A stretch of DNA of 64,000 nucleotides, taken from the NCBI RefSeq assembly GCF_029889845.1, contig NZ_JARANV010000003.1, forward strand, positions 124,001 through 188,000, read 5' to 3'. This document shows, piece after piece, positions 28,127 to 36,710 of the stretch (position 1 is its first letter; the number at the start of each line of letters is the position of its first letter). The translations under genes were made by a program, and so were the position numbers. A model generated the notes under the pieces. The model saw only the letters and a program-made list of their open reading frames with translations. It made no database searches and was not told the DNA's origin. This DNA is from Halomonas sp. 25-S5. Its GTDB lineage: Bacteria; Pseudomonadota; Gammaproteobacteria; Pseudomonadales; Halomonadaceae.

Positions 28127-28549
28127 ATGATCGATCAGCTGTTCGAATTCGTGCAGAATCACCCGCTGCTGGTGGGGGCCTTCCTGCTGGTGTTGACCGC
28201 CTGGCTCGCCTACGAGGTCCGCAACAGCAGCAGCGGAGGCGTGACCTCCGGCGAGGCGACCCAGCTGATCAATCGAGAGGACGCCGTGGTGCTGGACCTC
28301 CGCGAGACCGGCGAGTTCAAGGCGGGTCATATCGCCGGCGCGCGCAACATCCCCCAGAGCAAGCTCGACGAGCGCATACGCGAACTCGAGAAGGTCAAGA
28401 GCAAGCCGATCATCGTGGCCTGTAAGCAAGGCCAGAGCGCCGGCGTCGCCCAGGCCAAGCTGACCAAGGCCGGCTTCGAGCGGGTGCTCAAGCTCAAGGG
28501 CGGCATGGCCCAGTGGCAGGCGGATGGCCTGCCGGTCGTCAAGAAGTAA
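28127..28549 (+). CDS. membrane-anchored rhodanese-like protein (YibN type)
   Basis: 140 residues: one N-terminal transmembrane segment (about residues 13-30, LLVGAFLLVLTAWLAYEV) and a rhodanese domain. The persulfide cysteine is in VACKQGQSAGVAQAKL near residue 100. Probably a sulfur carrier or redox partner. It lies between gpmI and secB, as yibN does in E. coli. The -10-like TATACT at 28058-28063 may belong to its promoter. Confidence 0.88.
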   Translation: MIDQLFEFVQNHPLLVGAFLLVLTAWLAYEVRNSSSGGVTSGEATQLINREDAVVLDLRETGEFKAGHIAGARNIPQSKLDERIRELEKVKSKPIIVACKQGQSAGVAQAKLTKAGFERVLKLKGGMAQWQADGLPVVKK

Positions 28550-28580
28550 ATTTCGTTCATCGAATCAAAGGACCTTTCCC

Positions 28581-29105
28581 ATGGCGGAAGACAACAACCA
28601 GAACGCCGGCGCCAACGGCCAGGCGGCCGGCGAGCAGGACAAGCCCCAGCTGCAGTTCGCCCTGCAGCGCATCTACGTCAAGGACCTCTCCTTCGAGGCA
28701 CCCAACTCGCCGACGGTCTTCCAGCAGCCGTTCAAGCCCAAGGTCGGCCTGGACCTGAACACCACCACCCGCCAGGTCGGGGAAGGCCAGTACGAGGTGG
28801 TCATCAAGGTTACCGCCCAGGTCACCCACAGCGAGGAGGGCACCACCTCCTTCCTGGCCGAGGTCGAGCAGGCCGGCCTGTTCCGCATCAGCGGCATCGA
28901 GGGGCAGCAGCTCGAGCACACCCTGGGCGCCTTCTGCCCCAACATGCTCTTCCCCTATGCCCGCGAGTGCATCGACAATCTGGTCAATCGGGGCGGCTTC
29001 CCGCCGCTGATGCTGGCACCGGTCAACTTCGAGGCGATCTACGCCCAGAAGAAGAAGCGCGAGGCCGAACAGGCCCAGCAGCCGGGCGAGCAGGCGACTC
29101 AGTAA
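28581..29105 (+). CDS. secB: protein-export chaperone SecB
   Basis: Cytosolic tetrameric chaperone that delivers unfolded precursors to SecA. 174 residues. After a disordered Asn/Gly-rich N-terminus comes the family core LQRIYVKDLSFEAPNSP, with GQYEVVIKVTAQV and NMLFPYARECIDNLVNRGGFPPLMLAPVNFE further on. The tail is Glu/Gln-rich. It follows the rhodanese gene by 31 bp. Confidence 0.97.
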   Translation: MAEDNNQNAGANGQAAGEQDKPQLQFALQRIYVKDLSFEAPNSPTVFQQPFKPKVGLDLNTTTRQVGEGQYEVVIKVTAQVTHSEEGTTSFLAEVEQAGLFRISGIEGQQLEHTLGAFCPNMLFPYARECIDNLVNRGGFPPLMLAPVNFEAIYAQKKKREAEQAQQPGEQATQ

Positions 29106-29118
29106 GCGTGAGCGGCCC

Positions 29119-29865
29119 GTGTCAGTGTACGCCCTGCGCGTGAAGGCCCCGCGCATCCACGTCGCCGCCGACTTTATCGTCGGCGGCGACGTCGTTCTGC
29201 CCGAGGGGCCGGCCCGCCACGTGGCCCGAGTGCTGCGCCTGGCCGAAGGGGCGCCGCTGCGGCTCTTCGACGGCGCCGGCCGGGAGGCCCGGGCGGTGAT
29301 CGCCGAGGCCTCCCGCAAGCGGGTGGTGGCGCGCATCGAGGCCGTGGCCCCGGGCACCGGCGAATCGCCGCTCGCGGTGCATCTGGGGCAGGCGATCTCC
29401 AAGGGCGACCGCATGGACTACGCCATCCAGAAGGCGGTCGAGCTCGGCGTGGCGGCGATCACCCCGCTCTACACCGAGCACGGCGACGTGCGCCTCAGGG
29501 GCGAGCGCGAGGCCAAGAAGCTCGCTCACTGGCAGGCCGTGGCGGCCAGCGCCTGCGAGCAGTGCGGTCGCGCGACCCTGCCGCCCGTGCATCCCCCGGC
29601 CGGCCTGGTCGACTGGCTGGCGGGCCGCGACGAGGCGCTGCGTCTGGTGCTGCATCCCGGCACCGCCGGGGCCCTGGCGCAAGAAGAGGCGCCGGCCACC
29701 GCCGCCTTGCTGATCGGCCCCGAGGGCGGGCTTTCCGAGGCCGAGGTCGAGGCGGCCCTGGCCGGCGGCTTCGCCCCCCTGTCCCTCGGTCCGCGCATCC
29801 TGCGCACCGAGACCGCGCCGGTGGTGGCGCTATCGCTGCTGCAATCCCGCTTCGGGGATCTGTGA
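29119..29865 (+). CDS. rsmE: 16S rRNA (uracil1498-N3)-methyltransferase
   Basis: SPOUT-class methyltransferase for U1498 of 16S rRNA. About 248 residues from a GTG at 29119; a GTG at 29140 would match the family N-terminus (PRIHV) more closely. It has HVARVLRLAEG near residue 35, the QKAVELGVAAITPL segment near 103, and the knot motifs LLIGPEGGLSEAEVEAA near 195 and LGPRILRTETAPVVALSLLQ near 222. Confidence 0.93.
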   Translation: MSVYALRVKAPRIHVAADFIVGGDVVLPEGPARHVARVLRLAEGAPLRLFDGAGREARAVIAEASRKRVVARIEAVAPGTGESPLAVHLGQAISKGDRMDYAIQKAVELGVAAITPLYTEHGDVRLRGEREAKKLAHWQAVAASACEQCGRATLPPVHPPAGLVDWLAGRDEALRLVLHPGTAGALAQEEAPATAALLIGPEGGLSEAEVEAALAGGFAPLSLGPRILRTETAPVVALSLLQSRFGDL

Positions 29866-29917
29866 GCGCTGACGCATCCCCGACGCCTCGCGCCTGTTTC
29901 CTTACCGGAGGTCATCC

Positions 29918-30637
29918 ATGCCCGATTCCCGAGACCGTCGCCCACCGCCGTCCCCCGCGTCTCGCCCTGCCGGCGCGCGGAGCACCCGAGCGCCCCGGGC
30001 ATCAATCGGAGACGTGGCCTACCTCGAGGTGGTGACCGTCAACGACACCGGTGCCTTCCTCGACTGGGGCCACCCCCGCGACCTGCTGCTGCCCTACGGC
30101 GAGCAGCGTTTCCGTCCCAGCGTGGGCCGGCGGGTGCTGGTGATCATCTACGAAGACCAGCAGGGCCGGCCGGTCGCCTCCCAGCGCCTCGACCGCATCC
30201 TGGCCGACGAGGCCGAGGGCCTGGCGGCGGGCGACGAGGTGGCGCTGGTGATCGCCGAGGCGACCGACCTGGGCTACAAGGTGGTGGTCGATCAGCGCTT
30301 CTGGGGACTGCTCTACCGCGACGACGTGAACCGGCCGCTACGCCGCGGCCAGCGGCTCACCGGCTACGTGAAGCGCCTGCGTGACGACCGCCGCCTGGAC
30401 CTCTCGCTGCTGCCGCCGGGGCCGGCGCGCCTCGACGTGGTCGGCGAGCAGGTGCTCAAGGCGCTGCGCGAGAGCGGCGGCTACCTGCCGTTGGGCGACA
30501 AGAGCGACGCGGGGGAGATCAAGGCGCGCCTGGGGGTGAGCAAGAACGCCTTCAAGCAGGCCATCGGGCGACTCTACAAGCACCAGCGGATCCTCCTGGA
30601 GCCGGGCGGCATCCGGCTTGCGCCGAGCACGGAGTAG
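29918..30637 (+). CDS. S1-domain RNA-binding protein, CvfB family
   Basis: 239 residues. After a proline-rich N-terminus there are S1-like domains (TVNDTGAFLDWGHPRDLLLPY near 42, then YKVVVDQRFWGLLYRDDV near 128 and GYVKRLRDDRRLDLSLLPP near 155) and a C-terminal winged helix (GDKSDAGEIKARLGVSKNAFKQAIGRLYK). This is the CvfB/YitL architecture; CvfB affects virulence gene expression in Staphylococcus, but the target here is unknown. The start has a strong GGAGG. Confidence 0.85.
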   Translation: MPDSRDRRPPPSPASRPAGARSTRAPRASIGDVAYLEVVTVNDTGAFLDWGHPRDLLLPYGEQRFRPSVGRRVLVIIYEDQQGRPVASQRLDRILADEAEGLAAGDEVALVIAEATDLGYKVVVDQRFWGLLYRDDVNRPLRRGQRLTGYVKRLRDDRRLDLSLLPPGPARLDVVGEQVLKALRESGGYLPLGDKSDAGEIKARLGVSKNAFKQAIGRLYKHQRILLEPGGIRLAPSTE

Positions 30638-30660
30638 GCCGTTGGGGCAGCGCGGATAGC

Positions 30661-30776
30661 GAGAGGCGCCGGGGACAGGCTGAAGGGGAGGTCCGAGGAC
30701 CAAGGAGGGCCGAGGTAGCGTCCAGGGAGGGATTCATAGCGCCTCCCCGCAAGCCGTCGCCGGGTTAGCCTCGAGC
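30661..30776 (+). repeat. dispersed intergenic repeat, internally shortened copy
   Basis: The first ~33 bp (GAGAGGCGCCGGGGACAGGC...) and the last ~62 bp (GGTAGCGTCCAGGGAGGG... to GCCTCGAGC) match the element at 61514-61710. About 80 bp of the centre are absent or replaced. It ends 97 bp before the gshB start, as the other copy does before trmB. No reading frame of its own. Confidence 0.75.
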
Positions 30777-30872
30777 TGCACCGCACACACCGCACCGCAT
30801 CGCCAGCTTGGTGCGCCGCTGGCCGCTGCGGCATACTGACCGCACTCACTCCCCGACCGGAAACACGACGCC

Positions 30873-31838
30873 ATGAGCGAACGCGCGCTGAAGATCGGCG
30901 TGGTGATGGATCCCATCGCCGATCTCACCTACAAGAAGGACACCAGCCTGGCCATGCTGTGGGCCGCCCGGGACCGTGGCGCCTCGCTGCACTACCTGGA
31001 GCAGGAGGATCTCTTCCTGCGCGAGGGGCGCGCCTTCGGCCGGATGCGCGCGCTCGAGGTGCATCGCGACCCCGGCCACTGGTATGACCTGGGCGAGCCC
31101 GAGGTGGCGCTCCTGGCCGAACTCGACGTGATCCTGATGCGCAAGGACCCGCCGGTCGACGGCTACTACCTCAACGCCGTCTACCTGCTGGGCTTCGCCG
31201 AGCGCGAGGGCGTGCTGGTGGTCAACCCCACCCAGGCGCTGCTGGAGTGCAACGAGAAGCTCTTCGCCCAGCAGTTCCCCCAGTGCTGCACCCCGACCCT
31301 GGTCTCCTGCAACGAGGCCGTGCTGCGCGCCTTCCACGCCGAGCACGGCGACGTGATCTTCAAGCCGCTGGACGGCATGGGCGGCACCGGGATCTTCCAT
31401 GTGCGCCCCGACGGCCGCAACCTGGGCGCCATCATCGAAATGCTGAGCGAGCGCGGCAGGCGCCAGATCATGGCCCAGCGCTACATCCCCGAGATCAGCG
31501 AGGGCGATACCCGCATCCTGCTGGTGGACGGCGAGCCGGTTCCCTTCGGCCTGGCCCGCGTGCCCATGGCCGGCGAGACCCGCGGCAACCTGGCCGCCGG
31601 TGGCACCGGGATCAGTCGCGAGCTCACCGCCCGCGACCACTGGCTGATCGAGCAGGTCCAGCCGATGATCCGCGAGAAGGGACTGATGTTCGTCGGCCTC
31701 GACGTGATCGGCGACTACATCACCGAGATCAACGTCACGAGCCCCACCTGTGTGCGCGAGATCGACGACCAGCGCGGCACCGATATCGCCGGCCAGCTGA
31801 TGGACGCCATCCAGCGCCGTCTCGGCGATCAGCGCTGA
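30873..31838 (+). CDS. gshB: glutathione synthetase
   Basis: ATP-grasp enzyme joining gamma-glutamylcysteine and glycine. 321 residues, standard length. It starts LKIGVVMDPIADLTYKKDTSLAM, contains LMRKDPPVDGYYLNAVYLLG near residue 90, the ATP-grasp core FKPLDGMGGTGIFHV near 165, and EINVTSPTCVREID near 290. Followed by tonB, yqgE and ruvX, as in pseudomonads. Confidence 0.97.
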   Translation: MSERALKIGVVMDPIADLTYKKDTSLAMLWAARDRGASLHYLEQEDLFLREGRAFGRMRALEVHRDPGHWYDLGEPEVALLAELDVILMRKDPPVDGYYLNAVYLLGFAEREGVLVVNPTQALLECNEKLFAQQFPQCCTPTLVSCNEAVLRAFHAEHGDVIFKPLDGMGGTGIFHVRPDGRNLGAIIEMLSERGRRQIMAQRYIPEISEGDTRILLVDGEPVPFGLARVPMAGETRGNLAAGGTGISRELTARDHWLIEQVQPMIREKGLMFVGLDVIGDYITEINVTSPTCVREIDDQRGTDIAGQLMDAIQRRLGDQR

Positions 31839-31857
31839 TCCGGGAGGCCTGTGGCCC

Positions 31858-32784
31858 ATGACGAGCAGCCCCGTCAGCGACCCCATCCAGTATGCCCCGG
31901 TCACCCGGCCGTATCGGCACTGGCTGGCCTGGTCGCTGGCGCTGCTGCTCCACCTGGTGGTCATCGGGGTGGTGGCGAGCCGCCAGTTCGCGCCGGCACC
32001 CGTCGAGCGCTCCAGCATCGACGTGGTGCTGGTGAGCCGGCCGTCGCCGCAGGCCGTGGAGGCCGCGGCCATCGCCGAGGCCGACCAGCGCGCCGCCGGC
32101 ACGCCCCAGGACCAGGCGCCGGCGGAGGCCCGGGCCGCACCCATGGATGAGCTGCCCGAGCGGCAGGCGGCCGAACCCGAGGTGGACCCGGCCACTCCGG
32201 CCGAACCGGAGCGTACCGCCCGCCCCGATCCCGACCGTCCCAGCGAGGCACCCGAGCCCCCGGCGGCCGAGCGCCCCCGCGAGGCCCAGGCGACCCCCGA
32301 GCCCCGCGACAGTGCCCCCCAGTCGGCCGAGACCTCGGCGCCGCCCACCGCTTCGGCCCCCTCCGCCTCGGGACGCGACCTGCTCGCCCAGGCCACCTCC
32401 AGCATCCGCGAGCAGGGCCTCTCGTCGGAGTTCGCCGGCGAGCAGCCGGGCGAGGGGCGCCAGGCCGCCCAGCAGGCCGCCGAGGCGCGCTACATCGATG
32501 ACTGGACCCGCCGGGTCGAGGATTACGGCAACCGGGTGCACCCAGCGCCGCGTCACCTCGAGGGACAGCTGCGCATCCGGGTGGTGATCGGCCGTGACGG
32601 TCAGGTTCGCCGGGCAGAGGTGATACAATCCTCGGGACATGCCGAACTCGACCAGGCGGCCCTGGACACGGTGCACGGTGCCGCGCCCTATCGGCCCTTC
32701 GACCGGGGCATGGGCAACCTCGACAGCCTGTCCATCACCCGAGTCTGGCGGTTCGGCCAAGGCAATCATTACGGCGTGCAATAG
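31858..32784 (+). CDS. tonB: TonB-family energy transducer
   Basis: 308-residue envelope-spanning protein. It has a cytoplasmic N-terminus, one transmembrane helix (about residues 20-42, HWLAWSLALLLHLVVIGVV), a long Pro/Glu/Ala-rich periplasmic linker, and a C-terminal TonB domain (RIRVVIGRDGQVRRAEVIQSSG, then ALDTVHGAAPYRPF). No exbB/exbD is nearby, so partners must be elsewhere. It lies 19 bp after gshB. It may not be the main siderophore TonB. Confidence 0.88.
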   Translation: MTSSPVSDPIQYAPVTRPYRHWLAWSLALLLHLVVIGVVASRQFAPAPVERSSIDVVLVSRPSPQAVEAAAIAEADQRAAGTPQDQAPAEARAAPMDELPERQAAEPEVDPATPAEPERTARPDPDRPSEAPEPPAAERPREAQATPEPRDSAPQSAETSAPPTASAPSASGRDLLAQATSSIREQGLSSEFAGEQPGEGRQAAQQAAEARYIDDWTRRVEDYGNRVHPAPRHLEGQLRIRVVIGRDGQVRRAEVIQSSGHAELDQAALDTVHGAAPYRPFDRGMGNLDSLSITRVWRFGQGNHYGVQ

Positions 32785-32801
32785 GTCCGCCGGGGAGTCT
32801 C

Positions 32802-33374
32802 ATGCAATCCGTGCAACACTTCGGCTTGAAAAACCACTTCCTGCTGGCGATGCCGCACCTGGAAGACCCCAATTTCGCCGGCAGCCTCAGCTACCTCTGT
32901 GACCATGACGAGAACGGCACCATGGGCGTGATCATCAACCGGCCCCTGGAGCTGACCCTGGACGCCCTGTTCGAGCAGCTCGAGCTGGGCGGCGACGAGA
33001 GCCCCCATCGCGATGCGCTGGTCTACTATGGCGGCCCGACCCACAAGGATCGCGGCTTCATCCTGCATCGCGGGTCCAGCGATGCCTGGGATTCCAGCAT
33101 CCAGGTCGCCGATGACATCGCCCTGACCACCTCCATGGATATCCTCCAGGCGCTGGCGGACGGCAAGGGGCCCGAGCAGTTCCTGATCTGCCTGGGCTGT
33201 GCCGGCTGGGAGTCGGGGCAGTTGGAGGCCGAACTCAAGGAGAATGCCTGGCTCACGGTGGAGGGTCGCGCCGACATCCTCTTCACGGTGCCGCCCGAGC
33301 AGCGCCTGGGCGCCGCCGCGGGCATCCTGGGCATCGACCTGAATCTGATGACCCGCGAGGCGGGCCACTCCTGA
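32802..33374 (+). CDS. yqgE: UPF0301/AlgH family protein YqgE
   Basis: 190 residues with the family signature: FLLAMPHLEDPNFAGSLSYLCDHDENGTMGVIINRP at the N-terminus and the C-terminal CLGCAGWESGQLEAEL followed by W. In Pseudomonas AlgH was linked to alginate production, but its biochemical role is unclear. It lies between tonB and ruvX, a strongly conserved order. Confidence 0.94.
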   Translation: MQSVQHFGLKNHFLLAMPHLEDPNFAGSLSYLCDHDENGTMGVIINRPLELTLDALFEQLELGGDESPHRDALVYYGGPTHKDRGFILHRGSSDAWDSSIQVADDIALTTSMDILQALADGKGPEQFLICLGCAGWESGQLEAELKENAWLTVEGRADILFTVPPEQRLGAAAGILGIDLNLMTREAGHS

Positions 33375-33408
33375 TGAGGGGCCTGCACGCGATGACGGAG
33401 CCGGCCTG

Positions 33409-33852
33409 ATGGCCGATGCCGGCTCGCGACTGATCCTGGCCTTCGACTTCGGCACACGACGCATCGGCGTGGCGGTGGGCAACGAGCTGCTCGCCAGTGC
33501 CCGGGAGCTCGCGCCCTTGCCGGCCCGGGACGGCATCCCCGACTGGGCGCAGGTGGCGCGGCGGGTGGACGAGTGGCGCCCGGACCTCTTCGTGGTGGGG
33601 CTGCCGCTCAACATGGACGGCAGCGAGTCGGTCATGAGCACCCGCGCGCGCAAGTTCGGCAAGCGCCTCTATGGCCGCTATGGCATTCCCTGCGAGATGG
33701 TCGACGAGCGCGGCTCCACTCGCGAGGCCAAGTCCATCGCCCGGGAGGCCGGCCACCGCGGCAACTACCGTGAACAAAGCGTCGACGGCATCGCCGCGGT
33801 ACTGATCCTGGAGGGCTGGTTCGCCCGGCGCGAGGGGCTGCCGCCGCGCTGA
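33409..33852 (+). CDS. ruvX: Holliday junction resolvase-like protein RuvX/YqgF
   Basis: 147-residue RNase H-fold nuclease implicated in 16S rRNA 5' processing. It starts with the acidic-residue strand LILAFDFGTRRIGVAVGN, and has VVGLPLNMDG near residue 65 and the conserved DERGSTREAKS near 102. Last gene of gshB-tonB-yqgE-ruvX. Confidence 0.95.
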   Translation: MADAGSRLILAFDFGTRRIGVAVGNELLASARELAPLPARDGIPDWAQVARRVDEWRPDLFVVGLPLNMDGSESVMSTRARKFGKRLYGRYGIPCEMVDERGSTREAKSIAREAGHRGNYREQSVDGIAAVLILEGWFARREGLPPR

Positions 33853-33862
33853 CGCCGGTCGA

Positions 33863-34510
33863 TCAGGCCGGGCGGGTGCCGCCGTTGCGGTACTTCCTGG
33901 CGACGTCGCCCACCGAGATGCAGGTGAACTTCTCGATGAAGAACGCCAGGGTCGCCGGGCAGCGGAAGCGCTCCTCGAAGGCCTCCACCTGCCCTTCCCG
34001 CTCTCGCTCGACACTGGCCAGGTAGGCGTCGCCGGCCCTGCGGACCCTGACGGTCGCCTGGCTGTCCTGGTCCTGTTTCTCGACCATCAGCTCGCGCTGC
34101 CCCTCGAGCAACTCCCCCAGCACCTTGCCCCCCTCGAGCTCCTCGGGCGAGGCCCAGAGGGGCTGGTCACGGTCGCCGTAGCGATACAGGAAGATCATCG
34201 GCAGCACCGAGAAGATGGCCGTCGTCAGCGTCCAGGTCATCGCCGTGCCGGAGAGTTCCGCCGTGAACACCGCGACCAGCTGCACGACGATGGCGACGGC
34301 CAGCAGCCCCGCCAGGGGGCGCCACATCCGCGGGTTCATGAATCCCCTGTCCAGGAAATAGCCCCACAGCCCGATCACGACCACCGCCCCCACGCCCAGC
34401 TGGATCATGGCGAGCAGCGATCCTCCGCCCATCAGCAGGGCGATGATGCCGATCAGGATCAGCACGGTGTAGAAGCCACACAGCAACAGATACGCACGCT
34501 TCAGGTTCAT
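33863..34510 (-). CDS. unrecognised four-span membrane protein
   Basis: 215 residues from an ATG at 34510 with GGAGG about 10 bases upstream. Four predicted transmembrane helices (about residues 7-29, 33-50, 62-82 and 86-106) are followed by a soluble, charged C-terminal half (about 110-215) rich in Glu and Arg. I do not recognise the family. It lies 91 bp downstream of pyrB on the same strand, so it may be read through from pyrB. In pseudomonads pyrB follows ruvX directly, so both this gene and the inverted pyrB differ from that order. Confidence 0.75.
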   Translation of the reverse strand: MNLKRAYLLLCGFYTVLILIGIIALLMGGGSLLAMIQLGVGAVVVIGLWGYFLDRGFMNPRMWRPLAGLLAVAIVVQLVAVFTAELSGTAMTWTLTTAIFSVLPMIFLYRYGDRDQPLWASPEELEGGKVLGELLEGQRELMVEKQDQDSQATVRVRRAGDAYLASVEREREGQVEAFEERFRCPATLAFFIEKFTCISVGDVARKYRNGGTRPA

Positions 34511-34601
34511 CGGTGTTGCGCCTCCAGGCCTGGTCGCCATGCGGCGACGCGGGTTGTCGTTCCCCACCAGCATAGGCGATCGGTCGTCACTTGTAGGCCG
34601 C

Positions 34602-35630
34602 TTAGAAGGCGGCGTCGTCAACGCCCAGGCGCTCGGGGACGAACCAGGGCACGTCGCGCAGCTCCTTGTCGATGCGCTCCTCGACCCCGAGCAGGGTGGC
34701 GAAGATCGCCATGCGCACCGGGATGCCGTTGTCGGTCTGGCGGAAGATCGCCAGGCGCGAGTCGCCGTTGAGGTCCACGTCCAGGTCGTTGGCCTCGGGG
34801 CGGCTGTCGCGGGGCAGCGGGTGCATGACGATGGTGGCGGGGCTGCAGCGGCTGTCCAGGAAGGCGCGATCCACGGTGAAGTCCCGGGAGAGGTTGAAGC
34901 CCTCGCTCATCTCGGCGGTGAAGCGCTCCTTCTGGATGCGGGTGGTGTAGACCACGTCCACGTCGGAGAAGTCGCCGGCCAGGCTCTCGCGGACCTCCAC
35001 GCTGAGCCCCTGGCGGCTGACCCGCTCGATCAGGTGGCTCGGCATCTCGAGGCCGGGCGGCGCCACCAGGGTGACGCGCATCGGGGCGTAGCGTGACAGA
35101 AGCTTGATCAACGAGTGCACGGTGCGGCCGTACTTCAGGTCGCCGGTCATCAGCACGTGGGCGTCCCTGAGCGTCTTGCCCTGCAGGGCGAACTCCTTGT
35201 CGATGGTGTAGAAGTCCAGCAGCGCCTGGCTGGGATGCTCGCCGGGGCCGTCACCGGCGTTGATCACCGGCACATTCGTCGCGGCGGCGAACTCCGCCAC
35301 CGAGCCCTGGTCCGGATGGCGCATGACGATGGCATCGCAGTAGCCGCTCATCACCCGGCTGGTGTCGTAGAGCGACTCGCCCTTGGCCATGGACGAGAAA
35401 GTGAAGCCGGTGGTGTCGCAGACGCTGCCGCCGAGCCGGCAGAAGGCGGCATGGAAGCTGACCCGGGTGCGGGTGCTGGCCTCGAAGAAGAGGTTGCCGA
35501 GCACGGCTCCTTCCAGCACCCGGGTGATCTTGCGGCGCTGGGCGATGGGCTCCATCCGCGCGGCGACGCGCATCAGGTGGTCGATGTCGTCGCGGGACAG
35601 GGAGTCGATGGAGAGCAGGTGGGAACGCAT
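34602..35630 (-). CDS. pyrB: aspartate carbamoyltransferase
   Basis: Condenses carbamoyl phosphate with aspartate in pyrimidine synthesis. 342 residues. Carbamoyl-phosphate motif FFEASTRTRVSFHAAF near residue 50, GDGPGEHPSQALLDFYTI near 130 and MHPLPRDSRPEAND near 268. No pyrI or pyrC-like partner follows, unlike the usual holoenzyme operons. A GTG precedes the ATG; GAGG supports the ATG. A perfect palindrome lies 65 bp upstream. Confidence 0.94.
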   Translation of the reverse strand: MRSHLLSIDSLSRDDIDHLMRVAARMEPIAQRRKITRVLEGAVLGNLFFEASTRTRVSFHAAFCRLGGSVCDTTGFTFSSMAKGESLYDTSRVMSGYCDAIVMRHPDQGSVAEFAAATNVPVINAGDGPGEHPSQALLDFYTIDKEFALQGKTLRDAHVLMTGDLKYGRTVHSLIKLLSRYAPMRVTLVAPPGLEMPSHLIERVSRQGLSVEVRESLAGDFSDVDVVYTTRIQKERFTAEMSEGFNLSRDFTVDRAFLDSRCSPATIVMHPLPRDSRPEANDLDVDLNGDSRLAIFRQTDNGIPVRMAIFATLLGVEERIDKELRDVPWFVPERLGVDDAAF

Positions 35631-35695
35631 CACAGGCCTCGGCGGGTGGCTGGGGGACGGGCGCTAGTGTAACCCTCCGGGGGGATGGCTTCACG

Positions 35696-35711
35696 GGCAT
35701 ACCGGTATGCC
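35696..35711. promoter_or_regulatory. 16-bp perfect palindrome upstream of pyrB
   Basis: GGCATACCGGTATGCC sits 66 bp before the pyrB ATG, just upstream of a possible promoter (TACACT near 35670 on the minus strand). Probably an operator; the regulator is unknown. Confidence 0.5.
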
Positions 35712-35759
35712 GTCTCACTTGGAGCCATCGCGGGCCGGCAGTGCCGCCGGGGGCGACGG

Positions 35760-36584
35760 TCAGGCCGCCGGGACCTTGCCGCCCAGCCGCGCGGTGATCT
35801 CGGCGGCGGTGTCGCGTACCAGTGCGCCCAGCTCGGCCAGTCGCTCCTCGGGGATGCGCGCCTTGGGCCCGGAAACCGAGATGGCGGCCAGCGGAATGCC
35901 GTGTTCGTCGTGGATGCAGGCGGCCACGCAGTGCAGGCCGATGGCGTGCTCCTCCCGGTCGCAGGCGAAGCCCTGTCGGCGGATCTCGGCCAGCCCCTCA
36001 CGCAGCGCTATGGGACTGTGCAGCGTGTTCTCGGTGACGCGCGCCAGGCCCCGGGCGTCGAGGATGCGCTCGAACTCGTCGTCTGGCAGCCAGGCCATCA
36101 GCGCCTTGCCGACGCCCGAGGCGTGCAGCGGCGCCCGGGAGCCGAGCCGTGTGATCATGCGCATCATCTGCGGCGACTCGCTCTGGGCCAGGAAGACCGC
36201 CGTGCCGTCGTCGCGCACGCCGAGGTTGGCCGTCTCGCCGGTCTGGGCGGTGAGGCGGCGCAGGAAGGGGCGGGTGGTGCCGACGAAGTCGCGGGCCTCG
36301 AGGAAGCTGTTGCCGATGCGGAAGGTCTTGACGTCAATCTTCCACCCCCCGAGCTCGCTGTCCTGGGTGACGAATCCCTGGCTCTGCAGGGCCTGCAGCA
36401 GCCGGTGGGTGGTGGAGGGGGCGAGCTCCGCCTGCTCGGCCACCTCGGAGAGGGCCAGACCGCCGGGGTTGGCCGCCAGGCGCTCGAGCAGGTTGAGCCC
36501 GCGCACCAGCGATTGGCTGTGGCCGCTGGTGCTCTTGCCCGACCCGGCGGGCCGTCCCGCTGTCCTGCGCTTGCCTTCGCTCAC
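35760..36584 (-). CDS. IclR-family transcriptional regulator
   Basis: 274 residues: a winged helix (QSLVRGLNLLERLAANPGGLALSEVAEQAELAPSTTHRLLQAL, about 20-65) and an effector domain (GETANLGVRDDGTAVFLAQ, SRAPLHASGVGKALMAW, CIHDEHGIPLAAISVSGP). The GTG at 36584 is chosen because AGGAGG lies 9 bases upstream. It is next to an enoyl-CoA hydratase and purine genes, so a role in purine catabolism like AllR is plausible but unproven. Confidence 0.88.
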   Translation of the reverse strand: MSEGKRRTAGRPAGSGKSTSGHSQSLVRGLNLLERLAANPGGLALSEVAEQAELAPSTTHRLLQALQSQGFVTQDSELGGWKIDVKTFRIGNSFLEARDFVGTTRPFLRRLTAQTGETANLGVRDDGTAVFLAQSESPQMMRMITRLGSRAPLHASGVGKALMAWLPDDEFERILDARGLARVTENTLHSPIALREGLAEIRRQGFACDREEHAIGLHCVAACIHDEHGIPLAAISVSGPKARIPEERLAELGALVRDTAAEITARLGGKVPAA

Positions 36585-36710
36585 CCCGATTGTCCTCCTG
36601 CGGCATTCTCTCGAGGCCACAGGATACCGTGTCGGCCGGGCGCTGTCGCGGTTGCGGAAATGGCTTCCACCCAGCGCTGACGCCGCGAGCTCAGCGGTTT
36701 CGCCGCGGTT

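Noticed and set aside
26281..28425. 714-codon plus-strand frame across envC, gpmI and the rhodanese gene
   Set aside because: It covers three recognised genes in the wrong frame and has low-complexity composition.
35760..36584. Assigning the IclR-family gene as the regulator of glcB
   Set aside because: It is 22 kb from glcB and sits with purine genes. Sequence alone does not connect it to the IclR-type box.
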